Positions 44,882-53,113 of a DNA stretch of 64,000 nucleotides are shown here, one piece after another. Each line of letters opens with the position of its first letter. Within the stretch, counting starts at the first letter, position 1. Where the stretch lies: positions 2,232,001 through 2,296,000 of the forward strand of contig NZ_CP073318.1 in NCBI RefSeq assembly GCF_018263855.1, written 5' to 3'. Source of the DNA: Kutzneria sp. CA-103260 (GTDB lineage: Bacteria; Actinomycetota; Actinomycetes; Mycobacteriales; Pseudonocardiaceae). The translations under genes were made by a program, and so were the position numbers. The notes beneath the pieces are model-generated. The model was not told the DNA's origin. It did not search any database and saw nothing but the letters and a program-made list of their open reading frames with translations.

Positions 44882-45604
44882 TCATTGGCGGCGGCCGGTT
44901 CTGATGGCGCGGCGCCTTCGTCCGATCGCTACAGCGAGGAGAGCTGCTGCGAGACATGCCAGAGCTGCGGCGGCGATGGTGACCAGTGGAAACGCCGACG
45001 ACGGGTGTGGGCCGCAGGTCGGGACGTCGTGTGCGGGCGCCGTGTAGGGCCATTGGGGTGTCCAGCCCAATGTCCTGCCTGGCTGGGTCGGGTCGGCGAC
45101 CAGGTACCAGCCGTAACGCGGTATTCCGTTGGTGTCGTACACGTTGTCGGCGTTGACCGAGCAGAGCACCGAGATTCCGCTCTCCGGCGTGAACGGGGCG
45201 GACAGTTCAGGTGTTTGTGCCCGCCAGCACGGTGTCTGTCGGAGGAATCCGTTGCCGGCCATGCCTTCTTTGGCTCGGACCTGTTGCGGTTCCACCGGCG
45301 TCTCGGGCCCGGGCCAGGTCAGCGTCTGGCATTGCTCGGGGTCGACGTATTTACCGGTGCCCAGGCCGTCGGGCGCCTGGTGGGGGAAGAGGTACGGGAC
45401 GAGCGCGATGATCGCGGCGATGATCGTGACGACCGCGGGCAGCATCAAAGCCGGGTCTCGATACCACCGGCGAATCGTGCCGTGGTGGTGGATGTTCACG
45501 CCACCATGGATGTTGCCGGCCAGCACCGCCGGTCCGTCGACGGCTCCCACCTCGTTGCGTACGTGATCGTCGTCCTCGTCCGGCACGTGGCTCCTGTCAC
45601 TCAT
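44882..45604 (-). CDS. Two-helix membrane protein with RHIM/BASS-like motif
   Basis: 240 residues, family not recognised. An N-terminal charged segment carries GPAVLAGNIHGGVNIHHH at ~26-43, which looks like the actinobacterial amyloid-signalling motifs (BASS, related to animal RHIM) of the form VxGPxVxAGxxHGGVxxH. A transmembrane helix follows (LMLPAVVTIIAAIIALVPYL, ~52-71), then an ~125-residue domain with four Cys (CQTL, PCWR, LCSV, TCGP), presumably extracytoplasmic, and a second helix (~208-231) ending in a basic cytoplasmic tail GRRRRAIR. ATG 45604 overlaps the end of the 41-residue gene. Topology places the motif in the cytoplasm, where it could assemble with partner proteins. Function is inferred. 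Confidence 0.65.
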   Translation of the reverse strand: MSDRSHVPDEDDDHVRNEVGAVDGPAVLAGNIHGGVNIHHHGTIRRWYRDPALMLPAVVTIIAAIIALVPYLFPHQAPDGLGTGKYVDPEQCQTLTWPGPETPVEPQQVRAKEGMAGNGFLRQTPCWRAQTPELSAPFTPESGISVLCSVNADNVYDTNGIPRYGWYLVADPTQPGRTLGWTPQWPYTAPAHDVPTCGPHPSSAFPLVTIAAAALACLAAALLAVAIGRRRRAIRTGRRQ

Positions 45605-45722
45605 GGCGCGACCCCGCATTGGGGCTCAGCGCGGAGCGATCCTCGAACTCCCGCAGCACTTCCGCCAGATAGGAGACTCCCGGGGCCGGCGAGTCCGGCA
45701 GCGGCCGCCACCGCCTGGTCAT
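45597..45722 (-). CDS. 41-residue HTH-like fragment protein
   Basis: A short frame that overlaps the upstream stop (ATGA at 45719-45722) and the downstream start by 8 nt, so it sits in a fully coupled three-gene operon. Its beginning (MTRRWRPLPDSPAPGVSYLA) parallels the start of the upstream HTH protein (MTRWQPLPAGVAPQVRHLV), continues with a similar helix (EVLREFEDRSALS against DRLRELKDQADIS) and then stops before the recognition helix. It is either a truncated duplicate of the HTH gene kept for coupling, or a real micro-protein that could heterodimerise. Coding status is uncertain. Confidence 0.5.
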   Translation of the reverse strand: MTRRWRPLPDSPAPGVSYLAEVLREFEDRSALSPNAGSRHE

Positions 45723-46465
45723 GTGCGCAGCAGGGCCCAGGTCTGCGGGCCCACTTTCCCGTCGGCCGCTGCGTTGGCAGCGCTCTGGAGGTGTTTGACG
45801 GCCTGCTCGGTGTGTTCCCCGAACAGGCCGTCGATCCGACCGGGATCCATGCCGTGGTGCTTGAGCAGGCACTGCACCTCGACGACGTCCTGGCCCCCGG
45901 AGTTGAGCACGACCAAGTGGGTCGAGGTCGTGCTGTGCCCGGCGTACCACATGCTGTCGCGGCTCGTGTAGTCGCAGGAATATCCGGCCGGCGCCACTGC
46001 CACCCGCGCTGCGGGCGGCGACGGCGGGCTACCGGTGGTCTGCCACACCACAACCCCGACCACGGCCGCTGTCGCGGCAGCGGTGCCGGCGACCGCGACG
46101 ATCCGTGCCCACCGATGCTGCCGCCATACGCCTGTCAGTCGCCGCGGCAGCACCACCGTCGCGGGCTCGAGTTCCTGGGGCGGCAGAGGTTCGGCCTCCG
46201 CGTGCTCGGCCAACTCCCACAACGCCAGCAGTCGCGCCAGATCGTCCCCGGACAACCCGGCCACCTCGCCGAATCTCGCTATGACGGATCCGGGCGGCAC
46301 CACCTGCCCGTTGAGGCATCGCGCCCACGAGGACCTGCTGTAAGCAGTCTTCCGCGCCAGCGCCACCGTGCTGATGTCGGCCTGGTCCTTCAGCTCCCGC
46401 AGTCGGTCCACCAGGTGCCGTACCTGCGGCGCGACACCAGCAGGAAGCGGTTGCCATCGAGTCAT
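45719..46465 (-). CDS. HTH (XRE-type) membrane protein with peptidoglycan-binding domain
   Basis: 248 residues. The N-terminal helix-turn-helix at ~18-75 contains STVALARKTAYSRSSWARCL; a Pro-rich linker precedes a transmembrane helix (~122-144, RIVAVAGTAAATAAVVGVVV). The outer part has a Cys pair and ends in a PG_binding_1 domain (VQCLLKHHGMDPGRIDGLFG, then DGKVGPQTWALLR). This suggests a membrane-anchored DNA-binding protein whose outer domain contacts cell wall. ATG 46465 is preferred; GTG 46474 would add three residues. The short palindrome GTCAAGTTGAC 12 nt upstream suggests autoregulation. Confidence 0.8.
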   Translation of the reverse strand: MTRWQPLPAGVAPQVRHLVDRLRELKDQADISTVALARKTAYSRSSWARCLNGQVVPPGSVIARFGEVAGLSGDDLARLLALWELAEHAEAEPLPPQELEPATVVLPRRLTGVWRQHRWARIVAVAGTAAATAAVVGVVVWQTTGSPPSPPAARVAVAPAGYSCDYTSRDSMWYAGHSTTSTHLVVLNSGGQDVVEVQCLLKHHGMDPGRIDGLFGEHTEQAVKHLQSAANAAADGKVGPQTWALLRT

Positions 46466-46476
46466 CTGACCCACCC

Positions 46477-46536
46477 GTCAAGTTGACTCCGTAAACTATC
46501 CCGCTTCCTCCGACCTTGGATCTACCTCAATTGAGG
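46477..46536 (-). promoter_or_regulatory. Putative promoter/operator of the HTH operon
   Basis: Upstream of the HTH start are two palindromes, GTCAA-G-TTGAC (46477-46487) and CCTCAATTGAGG (46525-46536). On the - strand a TAGTTT -10-like hexamer lies between them at about 46493-46498; no good -35 is seen. The rest of 46537-46668 shows nothing further. Confidence 0.35.
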
Positions 46537-46668
46537 GGGAGAGGGGAAGCGGATTCAGCCAGCCGGCTCCCGGATCGGTGGTGCGGTCCAGCCCCGCATC
46601 GCCCGACCCTCAACGAAGAAGATCCACGTTGCCGCAAATTTTATGGTGGGCAAGGAAGGAACGTTCGC

Positions 46669-47586
46669 TCACGACGTCGTGTACGTGACCGCGGTGTAGG
46701 CCGGGCCGCAGCCGTTGGCGCAGGACGAGGGCAGCGAGAACTGATAGGTCCGGCCGTCGGCCAAGGGCGCGTCCGACGCGTCGACGACTCGGATCTCGTA
46801 CTGCGTGCCCTGCGACGGCGACGTGGTGGTGGGCGCGATCTGGTAGTCCTGGCCCATGTCGGAGTCCATGGTGGCGGCGTGCCATGCGCCGTTGGAGTAG
46901 TACTGCACGCCGTGGATCCCGTTCGGCAGATGGGAAATCGCGATCACTGGCCAGTAGGGTTGCGCTGACTGGATGAAACCGACGCGGATGTCGCCGGCGT
47001 AGCTCGGCGCCGGCACGAACTGCCAGCTGATGTGACGGTTGTTCCAGTGGTTCGGATACAGGTCGCCGACCGGCTGGCCGCCCTTGGCGAACAGGTTGAG
47101 TGAGTTCTGCGCGAGGTCCAGGTGGTTCGGATCGTCCCGGCACCACGCGTTGGAGTCGGCGCAGCTGTCCGCCACGAGCATGGTGAGCGTCGCGCCGTCG
47201 TACTTGTCGGACACCCACGACCCGTTGCGGCAGAAGGGTTGTCCCGGCGCGCCATCGTTGGTGCCGGTGCAGTAGTCGCCGATCGTCACTTGGACGTAAC
47301 GGCCGCAGTTGTGGCCGTTGTCGAACGAGCCGATGATGTTCGACATCGACGCCGGGATCGGACGCTGGTGCCAGCCGTAGTCGCCCGGTGTGTTGAACAC
47401 GTTGAGCGCCAAGAAGTTCTGACTGTCCAGCTCGGACTGCGGCAGCCCACAGCCGCCATAGGGCGAGCCGAGGCCGGCGAAGTACGTGGCGTTGCCGGTC
47501 ACGGACGCGGCCGAGGCCGGGCCGGCCAGCAGCCCCGCCGCGAGCGCGGCGATCGAGGTCAGTCGGGACACGACACCCTTGTGCAT
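46669..47586 (-). CDS. Secreted bacterial expansin
   Basis: 305 residues with a signal peptide (AALAAGLLAGPASA, cleavage near 27). Domain 1 is a six-stranded double-psi barrel: ATYFAGLGSPYGGCGLP near 33, CGRYVQVTIGDYC near 93, VADSCADSNAWC near 139 and the catalytic-like NHLDLA replacing the canonical HFDLS. Domain 2 (~205-305) is a beta-sandwich of the CBM63 type. Expansins loosen cellulose-hemicellulose contacts without hydrolysis and help plant colonisation or wall breakdown. It is divergent from the arabinofuranosidase-like genes, sharing a 159-bp intergenic region, and belongs functionally to the cell-wall utilisation region. Confidence 0.8.
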   Translation of the reverse strand: MHKGVVSRLTSIAALAAGLLAGPASAASVTGNATYFAGLGSPYGGCGLPQSELDSQNFLALNVFNTPGDYGWHQRPIPASMSNIIGSFDNGHNCGRYVQVTIGDYCTGTNDGAPGQPFCRNGSWVSDKYDGATLTMLVADSCADSNAWCRDDPNHLDLAQNSLNLFAKGGQPVGDLYPNHWNNRHISWQFVPAPSYAGDIRVGFIQSAQPYWPVIAISHLPNGIHGVQYYSNGAWHAATMDSDMGQDYQIAPTTTSPSQGTQYEIRVVDASDAPLADGRTYQFSLPSSCANGCGPAYTAVTYTTS

Positions 47587-47642
47587 GCGCTGATTCTGCG
47601 AGCGCCGGCGGCCACGCTGTCAAGTTTGGGGGCGGTCGGCGT

Positions 47643-47651
47643 GAAAGTTTC
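47643..47651. promoter_or_regulatory. GAAAGTTTC site in the expansin/hydrolase divergent promoter
   Basis: A small inverted repeat GAAA-G-TTTC in the divergent region. The same 9-mer occurs at 63853-63861 upstream of the CBM2 gene. Similar CGAAA/TTTCG repeats are known near Streptomyces xylanolytic genes, so a shared regulator is conceivable. Confidence 0.35.
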
Positions 47652-47745
47652 CGCCGTGACGCCGGGCGACGGTTTCGCTGGTTGACGGTGTTGTCGCGGC
47701 GGTGCTTTCCTCGGCCCCGCACAGCGGATCCGGTCTTCGGTGGGG

Positions 47746-49779
47746 ATGGTGATCTTGTTGGCAACGCGACGATTCCGTCTAATCGCGGCGGCAGCGGTGC
47801 TCGGCGCGGGCCTGCTCGCCGCCGCGCCGGCCGCGGCCGACCCGTCGGCAACAGTGACGGTCAATGCCCGCGCAGGGCTGGCGACCGTGTCGGACACCGC
47901 CGTCGGCGTGAACCACGCGGTGTGGGACAGCCAACTGGGCACGGACCCGGTGGCCGACCTGTACGCCAAGGCCGGCGTCGGGATGATGCGCTATCCGGGC
48001 GGTTCCTACGGCGACATCTACCACTGGCGGGACAACACCGCCCCCGGCGGCTACGTCGCACCGAACACCGACTTCGACACGTTCATGGGCGGCGTGCACC
48101 GTGCCGGCGCCCAGCCGATCATCATCGCCGACTACGGCAGCGGCACACCGCAGGAAGCCGCTGACTGGGTGCGGTACGCCAACGTCACCAAGGGATACGG
48201 GGCGAAGTACTGGGAGATCGGCAACGAGCTGTACGGCAACGGCCACTACGGCTCCGACTGGGAGACCGACCAGCACGCCGACAAGAGTCCCACCGCCTAC
48301 GCCAACGGAGTGGTGGCGTACTCGGAGGCGATGAAGGCCGTCGACCCGACGATCAAGATCGGGGCGGTGCTCACCACCCCGGCGAACTGGCCGGACGGCC
48401 TGGTCGGCAGCGGCGACTCGGCGACGTGGAACCAGACCGTGCTGTCGATCGCCGCGTCGCACATCGACTTCGTCGTCCTGCACTGGTACCCGTCCGGCCC
48501 GACCGCGGCCGACGAACTGAGCCGCCCTGACCAGGTCGACGACATGATCTACCTGGTACGGCAGGAGATCGGCCGGTACGCCGGCGGCCGGGACATCGGC
48601 ATCGCGCTGACCGAGACCAACACCGCCGTCGGCATGGACACCCAGCCCGGCGCGCTGTTCGCCGCCGAGACCTATGCCAGCCTGCTGGCCAACGGCGTGT
48701 TCACGGTCGACTGGTGGGACACCCACAACGGGCCCACGACAGTGTCCACAGTGGCTGGTCAGACCGACTACGGCGACTCCGGGCTGCTGTCCAGCGCAAC
48801 CTGTGTCAACGGCGCGTGCGAGCCGGCGTTGAACACGCCCTTCGCGCCCTACTACGGGCTGTCCATGATCGGCTCCTTCGCCCGTCCCGGCGACCAGTTC
48901 GTGACCGCCGGCAGCGATCAGCCGTCGGTCAACGCGTACGCCGTCCGCCGCGCCAACGGCGACCTTGCGCTCCTGCTGGTGAACAAGGACCCGGACAACG
49001 CCCGGACCGTCGCCATCGACTACGCCGGGTACACGCCGTCGAACGCCGCGCCGACAGTTTCGACGTTCACCAACGGCGCGAGCGCCATCACCACGACCTC
49101 CGCCGGCACGGCGACCAACCAGACGTTGCCGCCGTACTCGTTGACCATTGTGCTGCTGCATCCGGCCGCGCCAACCACCGGACAGCCCGCTGCCCCGGCG
49201 CAGCCTTCCGCCGGCGCGGTGACCGACCGCACCGCGACGATCTCCTGGCCGGCGTCCGGCACCGGCCTGAAGTACGAGGTCTACCGCCAGGTCGGCGCCA
49301 TCAGCGAGGAGTTGGGGGAGACGACCGGCACTTCCCTGGCCGTCGGCAATCTCAATCCGGGTACCCGGTACACGGTGAACGTGTTGGCCCGTAACGGTGC
49401 CGGCGCGGTGTCCTGGTCGTCGCCGCCGCTCACCTTCACGACGACCGCGCCCGCCCAGAGCACGTGCTCGGTGCGGTACGCCGACACGAACGACTGGGCC
49501 AGCGGGTTCGTCGGCAGTGTCGACATCACCAACACCGGCACGGCCACGCTCGACGGCTGGACGCTGGCCTTCACCTGGCCGACCCCGTTCCAACAGGTCA
49601 GCAGCGGCTGGAACGGCACGTGGACCCAGAACGGGACCAACGTCGTCGTCACTGGCGCCGGGTCGCTGGCGCCGAACGCCGCTGTGAACGCCGGGTTCGT
49701 CGCCAGCTACTCCGGGCCGAACGTGCCGCCCATCGCGTTCACGCTCAACGGAACCGTGTGCACCACGGCGAGCGACTGA
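47746..49779 (+). CDS. Secreted GH51-like alpha-L-arabinofuranosidase with FN3 and CBM2
   Basis: 677 residues: signal peptide (cleavage after APAAA near 32), a clan GH-A TIM barrel (~35-370), a beta-sandwich (~375-470), FN3 (~484-566) and a C-terminal CBM2 (~570-677; Cys pair CSVRY and GTVC, Trp-rich). The acid/base Glu is in WEIGNELYG (~161) and the nucleophile in ALTETNT (~289). The family removes arabinose or acts on beta-linked hemicellulose; GH51 versus GH44-like specificity is not settled from sequence. The start is uncertain: ATG 47746, GTG 47749 or GTG 47740 are possible. A paralogue follows 14 nt downstream, so the two are co-transcribed. Confidence 0.75.
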   Translation: MVILLATRRFRLIAAAAVLGAGLLAAAPAAADPSATVTVNARAGLATVSDTAVGVNHAVWDSQLGTDPVADLYAKAGVGMMRYPGGSYGDIYHWRDNTAPGGYVAPNTDFDTFMGGVHRAGAQPIIIADYGSGTPQEAADWVRYANVTKGYGAKYWEIGNELYGNGHYGSDWETDQHADKSPTAYANGVVAYSEAMKAVDPTIKIGAVLTTPANWPDGLVGSGDSATWNQTVLSIAASHIDFVVLHWYPSGPTAADELSRPDQVDDMIYLVRQEIGRYAGGRDIGIALTETNTAVGMDTQPGALFAAETYASLLANGVFTVDWWDTHNGPTTVSTVAGQTDYGDSGLLSSATCVNGACEPALNTPFAPYYGLSMIGSFARPGDQFVTAGSDQPSVNAYAVRRANGDLALLLVNKDPDNARTVAIDYAGYTPSNAAPTVSTFTNGASAITTTSAGTATNQTLPPYSLTIVLLHPAAPTTGQPAAPAQPSAGAVTDRTATISWPASGTGLKYEVYRQVGAISEELGETTGTSLAVGNLNPGTRYTVNVLARNGAGAVSWSSPPLTFTTTAPAQSTCSVRYADTNDWASGFVGSVDITNTGTATLDGWTLAFTWPTPFQQVSSGWNGTWTQNGTNVVVTGAGSLAPNAAVNAGFVASYSGPNVPPIAFTLNGTVCTTASD

Positions 49780-49793
49780 AAGGGGTGTGGCGA

Positions 49794-51896
49794 ATGCACA
49801 GCAGCACCAAGTGGATCCGCGGTGTCGCCGGGCTGGTCGTGATGGTCGTCGCTGCCGCCGGCCTCGCGGGTCCGACCGCCGCCGGGACGACGGCCAGCAC
49901 CACGGTTTCCGTCAACGCGACCGGCGGACTCGGGGCGATACCGTCGAATGCGATCGGCCTGAACACCGCCGTCTACGACGGACACATGAACGACCCGGCG
50001 ATCCGCGGACTCGTCAAGGCCGCCGGCATCACGGCGCTGCGCTATCCCGGCGGTTCCTACGCGGACATCTACAACTGGCAGACCAACGTGGCCCAGGGCG
50101 GATACGACGCGCCCAACACGAGTTTCGCCGACTTCATGAAGACCGCGCAGGCCACGGGAACGAACCCGATCATCACGGTCAACTACGGCACCGGCACGGA
50201 TGCGCTGGCGCAGGCGTGGGTGCGTGAGGCCGACGTCACCAACAACTACGGGATCACCTACTGGGAAGTGGGCAACGAGGTCTACGGCAACGGGACCTAC
50301 GGCGCCAACTGGGAGGCGGACAGCCATTGCACCGACGCCTCGGGCAAACCGGTGACCATCGGCAGCGAGCCCGCGCAGACCTACAACTGCGGGCCGTCCA
50401 CGTACGCGAACACCGTGCTGAAGTACATCACGGCGATGAAGGCGGCGAGCCCGAACATCCATGTGTGCGCGGTGCTGACCACGCCCGGATTCTGGCCGGA
50501 CGGTGTCACCAACACGACCACGAGTCCGCAGCCCTGGAACCAGACCGTGTTGTCCACGCTCGGCGCGAAGACCGACTGTGTGATCATGCACTACTATCCG
50601 GGCGGCTCCAGCACGGCCGGGATGCTGACCGACCCCGACGACATCCCCGGCGTCATGTCCACCGTGCGTTCGCAGATCAGGCAGTACGCCGGGGTGGACC
50701 CGGCCGGCGTGAAGATCGTCGTCACCGAGACCAACTCCACGATCGACCTCGACACCCAGCCGGCAGCCCTGTTCGGCGCGGACATGTACATGAGCTGGCT
50801 GGAGCACGGCGTCACCAATGTGGACTGGTGGAACGAGCACAACGGCCCCGGCACTCCGAGCGTGGTCAACGGCGCGCAGGACTACGGCGACCAGGGCATC
50901 TTCTCCAGTGGCGGCAATGGAAGCGGTGTGACCGAGCCGGCGGTGAACACCCCGTTCTCGCCCTACTACGCGATCCAGATGCTGTCGAAGCTGGGCTCGC
51001 CGGGTGATCAGATGGTCACGTCCTCGTCGGCGAACGCGTTGGTGCGCACGCACGCGGTGCGCCGGGCGAACGGCAGCCTGGACGTGCTGATAGACAACGA
51101 GGATCCGAGCACCACTTACTCGGTCGGCCTGAACTACAACAACTTCACGCCCTCGGGATCACCAACTGTGTTCACGCTGGCCAACAACGGCACGTCGATC
51201 ACCAGCACCACCCAGCCGTCAGCGACGTCGGTCACCGTCGCGCCGTACTCGCTGACTGTGGTGCAGGTGCCGGGCAGCGGCGGGACCGGCACCACAGCGC
51301 CGGGTGCTCCCGGCCAGCCGACGGTGTCGAACCTGACCTCTGGCAGCGCCGTGCTGAGCTGGCCGGCGGCGACCGCGGGAAGCTACCCGATCGCGCGCTA
51401 CGACGTGTACTCGGGCACCTCGCTGGCCACCACGACCACCGGCACGTCGGTCAACTTGACCGGCCTGACGATCGGCACGAGCTACACCTACAACGTCGTC
51501 GCTGTCGACACTCACGGCAACGCCTCGCTGCCGTCTCCGCCGGTGACCTTCACGGTGCCACCACCGGCCAACAGCAGTTGCGCCGTGCACTACGAGGTCA
51601 CCAGCAGCTGGAACGGCGGGTTCGGCGGCAGCATCACCGTCACCAACCGAGCCACCACCGCGGTGAACGGGTGGAACCTCACGTTCGCCTGGCCGGACCC
51701 GGGCGAGGCGGTGCAGTCCGGTTGGAACGGAACCTGGAGCCAGACCGGCCAACAGGTGACCGTGGCCAACGCCGACTGGAACCGCACCATCGCCGCCGGT
51801 ACGTCGGTGTCGCTCGGTTTCAACGGGACGGATACCGGGGCGGCCCCGGCGCCGACCGTGTTCTCCCTCAACGGCACCGTGTGCTCCTCGGTGTAG
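49794..51896 (+). CDS. Secreted GH51-like hydrolase, tandem paralogue, with FN3 and CBM2
   Basis: 700 residues with the same layout as the preceding gene: signal peptide (~1-32), catalytic barrel with WEVGNEVYG (~161) and VVTETNST (~312), FN3 (~503-588) and CBM2 (~593-700; CAVHY and GTVC pair). It differs by an insertion of ~25 residues with two extra Cys after the GNE block (CTDASG, YNCG), probably a disulfide loop near the active site, which may give different substrate choice. ATG 49794 is preceded by GAAAGGGG and lies 14 nt after the previous stop, so the pair forms an operon. Confidence 0.78.
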   Translation: MHSSTKWIRGVAGLVVMVVAAAGLAGPTAAGTTASTTVSVNATGGLGAIPSNAIGLNTAVYDGHMNDPAIRGLVKAAGITALRYPGGSYADIYNWQTNVAQGGYDAPNTSFADFMKTAQATGTNPIITVNYGTGTDALAQAWVREADVTNNYGITYWEVGNEVYGNGTYGANWEADSHCTDASGKPVTIGSEPAQTYNCGPSTYANTVLKYITAMKAASPNIHVCAVLTTPGFWPDGVTNTTTSPQPWNQTVLSTLGAKTDCVIMHYYPGGSSTAGMLTDPDDIPGVMSTVRSQIRQYAGVDPAGVKIVVTETNSTIDLDTQPAALFGADMYMSWLEHGVTNVDWWNEHNGPGTPSVVNGAQDYGDQGIFSSGGNGSGVTEPAVNTPFSPYYAIQMLSKLGSPGDQMVTSSSANALVRTHAVRRANGSLDVLIDNEDPSTTYSVGLNYNNFTPSGSPTVFTLANNGTSITSTTQPSATSVTVAPYSLTVVQVPGSGGTGTTAPGAPGQPTVSNLTSGSAVLSWPAATAGSYPIARYDVYSGTSLATTTTGTSVNLTGLTIGTSYTYNVVAVDTHGNASLPSPPVTFTVPPPANSSCAVHYEVTSSWNGGFGGSITVTNRATTAVNGWNLTFAWPDPGEAVQSGWNGTWSQTGQQVTVANADWNRTIAAGTSVSLGFNGTDTGAAPAPTVFSLNGTVCSSV

Positions 51897-51902
51897 AGCC
51901 GA

Positions 51903-51931
51903 GTGGCCGGTGCTCCCGGAGCACCGGCCAC
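51903..51931. terminator. Bidirectional terminator hairpin
   Basis: Perfect 13-bp stem GTGGCCGGTGCTC / GAGCACCGGCCAC with a CCG loop, placed 6 nt after the + strand hydrolase stop and 15 nt after the - strand dehydratase stop. No T tract, but the stability and convergent position make it a strong terminator for both operons. Confidence 0.8.
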
Positions 51932-51946
51932 CACCGAGCGTCTCGA

Positions 51947-53101
51947 TCACCAGGTGTCGATGGTGTGCTCGGCGATGTGTGCGATGTTCCAGTCGTCGCC
52001 GAGCCCTGGTGCCGTCGGCATGGCGACCGTGCCGTCGACGTCCAGGGTGTCGATGATCGTGTTCCGGTGCGGCGGCGCCTGGTCGAAGTCCACATGGGGA
52101 TGCAGGAGGCCCCGTTCGTACCAGCGGGGGTTGTCGCTGGCGCCGAGGACCGCGAGATTGCCGGAACCGTTGCCGTGGATCTCGCAGTCGATGTTGAAGG
52201 CCTCGGCCAGGTGCACTGCCTTGAGCGTGGCGCCGATGCCGCCGCAGTCGTCGACACCGGCCCGGAGGATGTCGCATGCGCCGGCCCTGATCCACTCGGC
52301 GCGGACGAGATGCTTGCCGCCGGCGGTTTCCGGTCCGATCACCGGTACCGCCAGTTGCTGTGCGAGCCACCGGTACGAGCTGAGCGACGCCTCGTCCATC
52401 GGCTCCTCGTACCAGGAGAAGTCCAGCCGCTCCAGGGCCCGCCCGAGCTCGAGTGCCTCGGTGCGGCGATACCAGTGGTTGGCGTCCAGCATCAGCGCGA
52501 TGTCCGGACCGACGGCCTCGCGGACCGCGGCGCACGTCCTGATGTCCAGCCGGACGTCCGGGGCGAACGGCACGGGCGGCATCCAGGTGTGCAGCTTGAT
52601 CCCTCGGTAGCCGCGCTTGACCAGTCGCTCGGCGAACGCCGCGTAATCCTCCGGGCAGCTCAGCCCGCCGGGTGTCTCGTCGCCGCACATCGTGCTCGCG
52701 TAGGCCGGAACGCGGTCGCGGGCGCCGCCGAGCAGCTTCCACACCGGGAGTCCGGCCCGGCGTCCGAGCAGGTCCCACAACGCCTGGTCCACGTAGCCGA
52801 GCGCACGGTCGGTCAGGCCGCCGTGCGCGCCGCGCTGGCGCCGGGACAGCGCCTGCCAGATGCGCTCGCGCTGCCACGGGTCACGGCCGATCAGCACCGG
52901 CCTGATGTGCTCGGACAGCACCGGTTCCCGCAGGTGATCCGGCTGCACCTGACAGTATCCGGTGCGGCCGTCCTGGTCGGTGATCTCCAACAGCGCGGCC
53001 CGCACCTCGTGCTCAGGCGCCGGATGGCGGTGCCCCGCGTCGTCGACGGCGGTGTGCGCCGTTGTGGTGAAGACTCGGACGACCACTGCTTCGATCAGCA
53101 T
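51947..53101 (-). CDS. Enolase-superfamily sugar-acid dehydratase
   Basis: 384 residues of the mandelate racemase/muconate lactonising group. Visible catalytic parts: RGIKLHTW (Lys-x-His, ~166-173), metal ligands in MLDANHWY (~205), WYEEPM (~232) and IGPETAGG (~255), and the general-base His in IHGNGSG (~310). The KxH pattern is shared by talarate/galactarate- and related aldarate/aldonate dehydratases, which remove water to give 2-keto-3-deoxy acids. As the last gene of the pectate lyase/ABC operon it probably acts on a galacturonate-derived acid; the exact substrate is inferred. It starts 12 nt after the binding-protein gene. Confidence 0.8.
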   Translation of the reverse strand: MLIEAVVVRVFTTTAHTAVDDAGHRHPAPEHEVRAALLEITDQDGRTGYCQVQPDHLREPVLSEHIRPVLIGRDPWQRERIWQALSRRQRGAHGGLTDRALGYVDQALWDLLGRRAGLPVWKLLGGARDRVPAYASTMCGDETPGGLSCPEDYAAFAERLVKRGYRGIKLHTWMPPVPFAPDVRLDIRTCAAVREAVGPDIALMLDANHWYRRTEALELGRALERLDFSWYEEPMDEASLSSYRWLAQQLAVPVIGPETAGGKHLVRAEWIRAGACDILRAGVDDCGGIGATLKAVHLAEAFNIDCEIHGNGSGNLAVLGASDNPRWYERGLLHPHVDFDQAPPHRNTIIDTLDVDGTVAMPTAPGLGDDWNIAHIAEHTIDTW

Positions 53102-53113
53102 CGGCGAAGGTTC

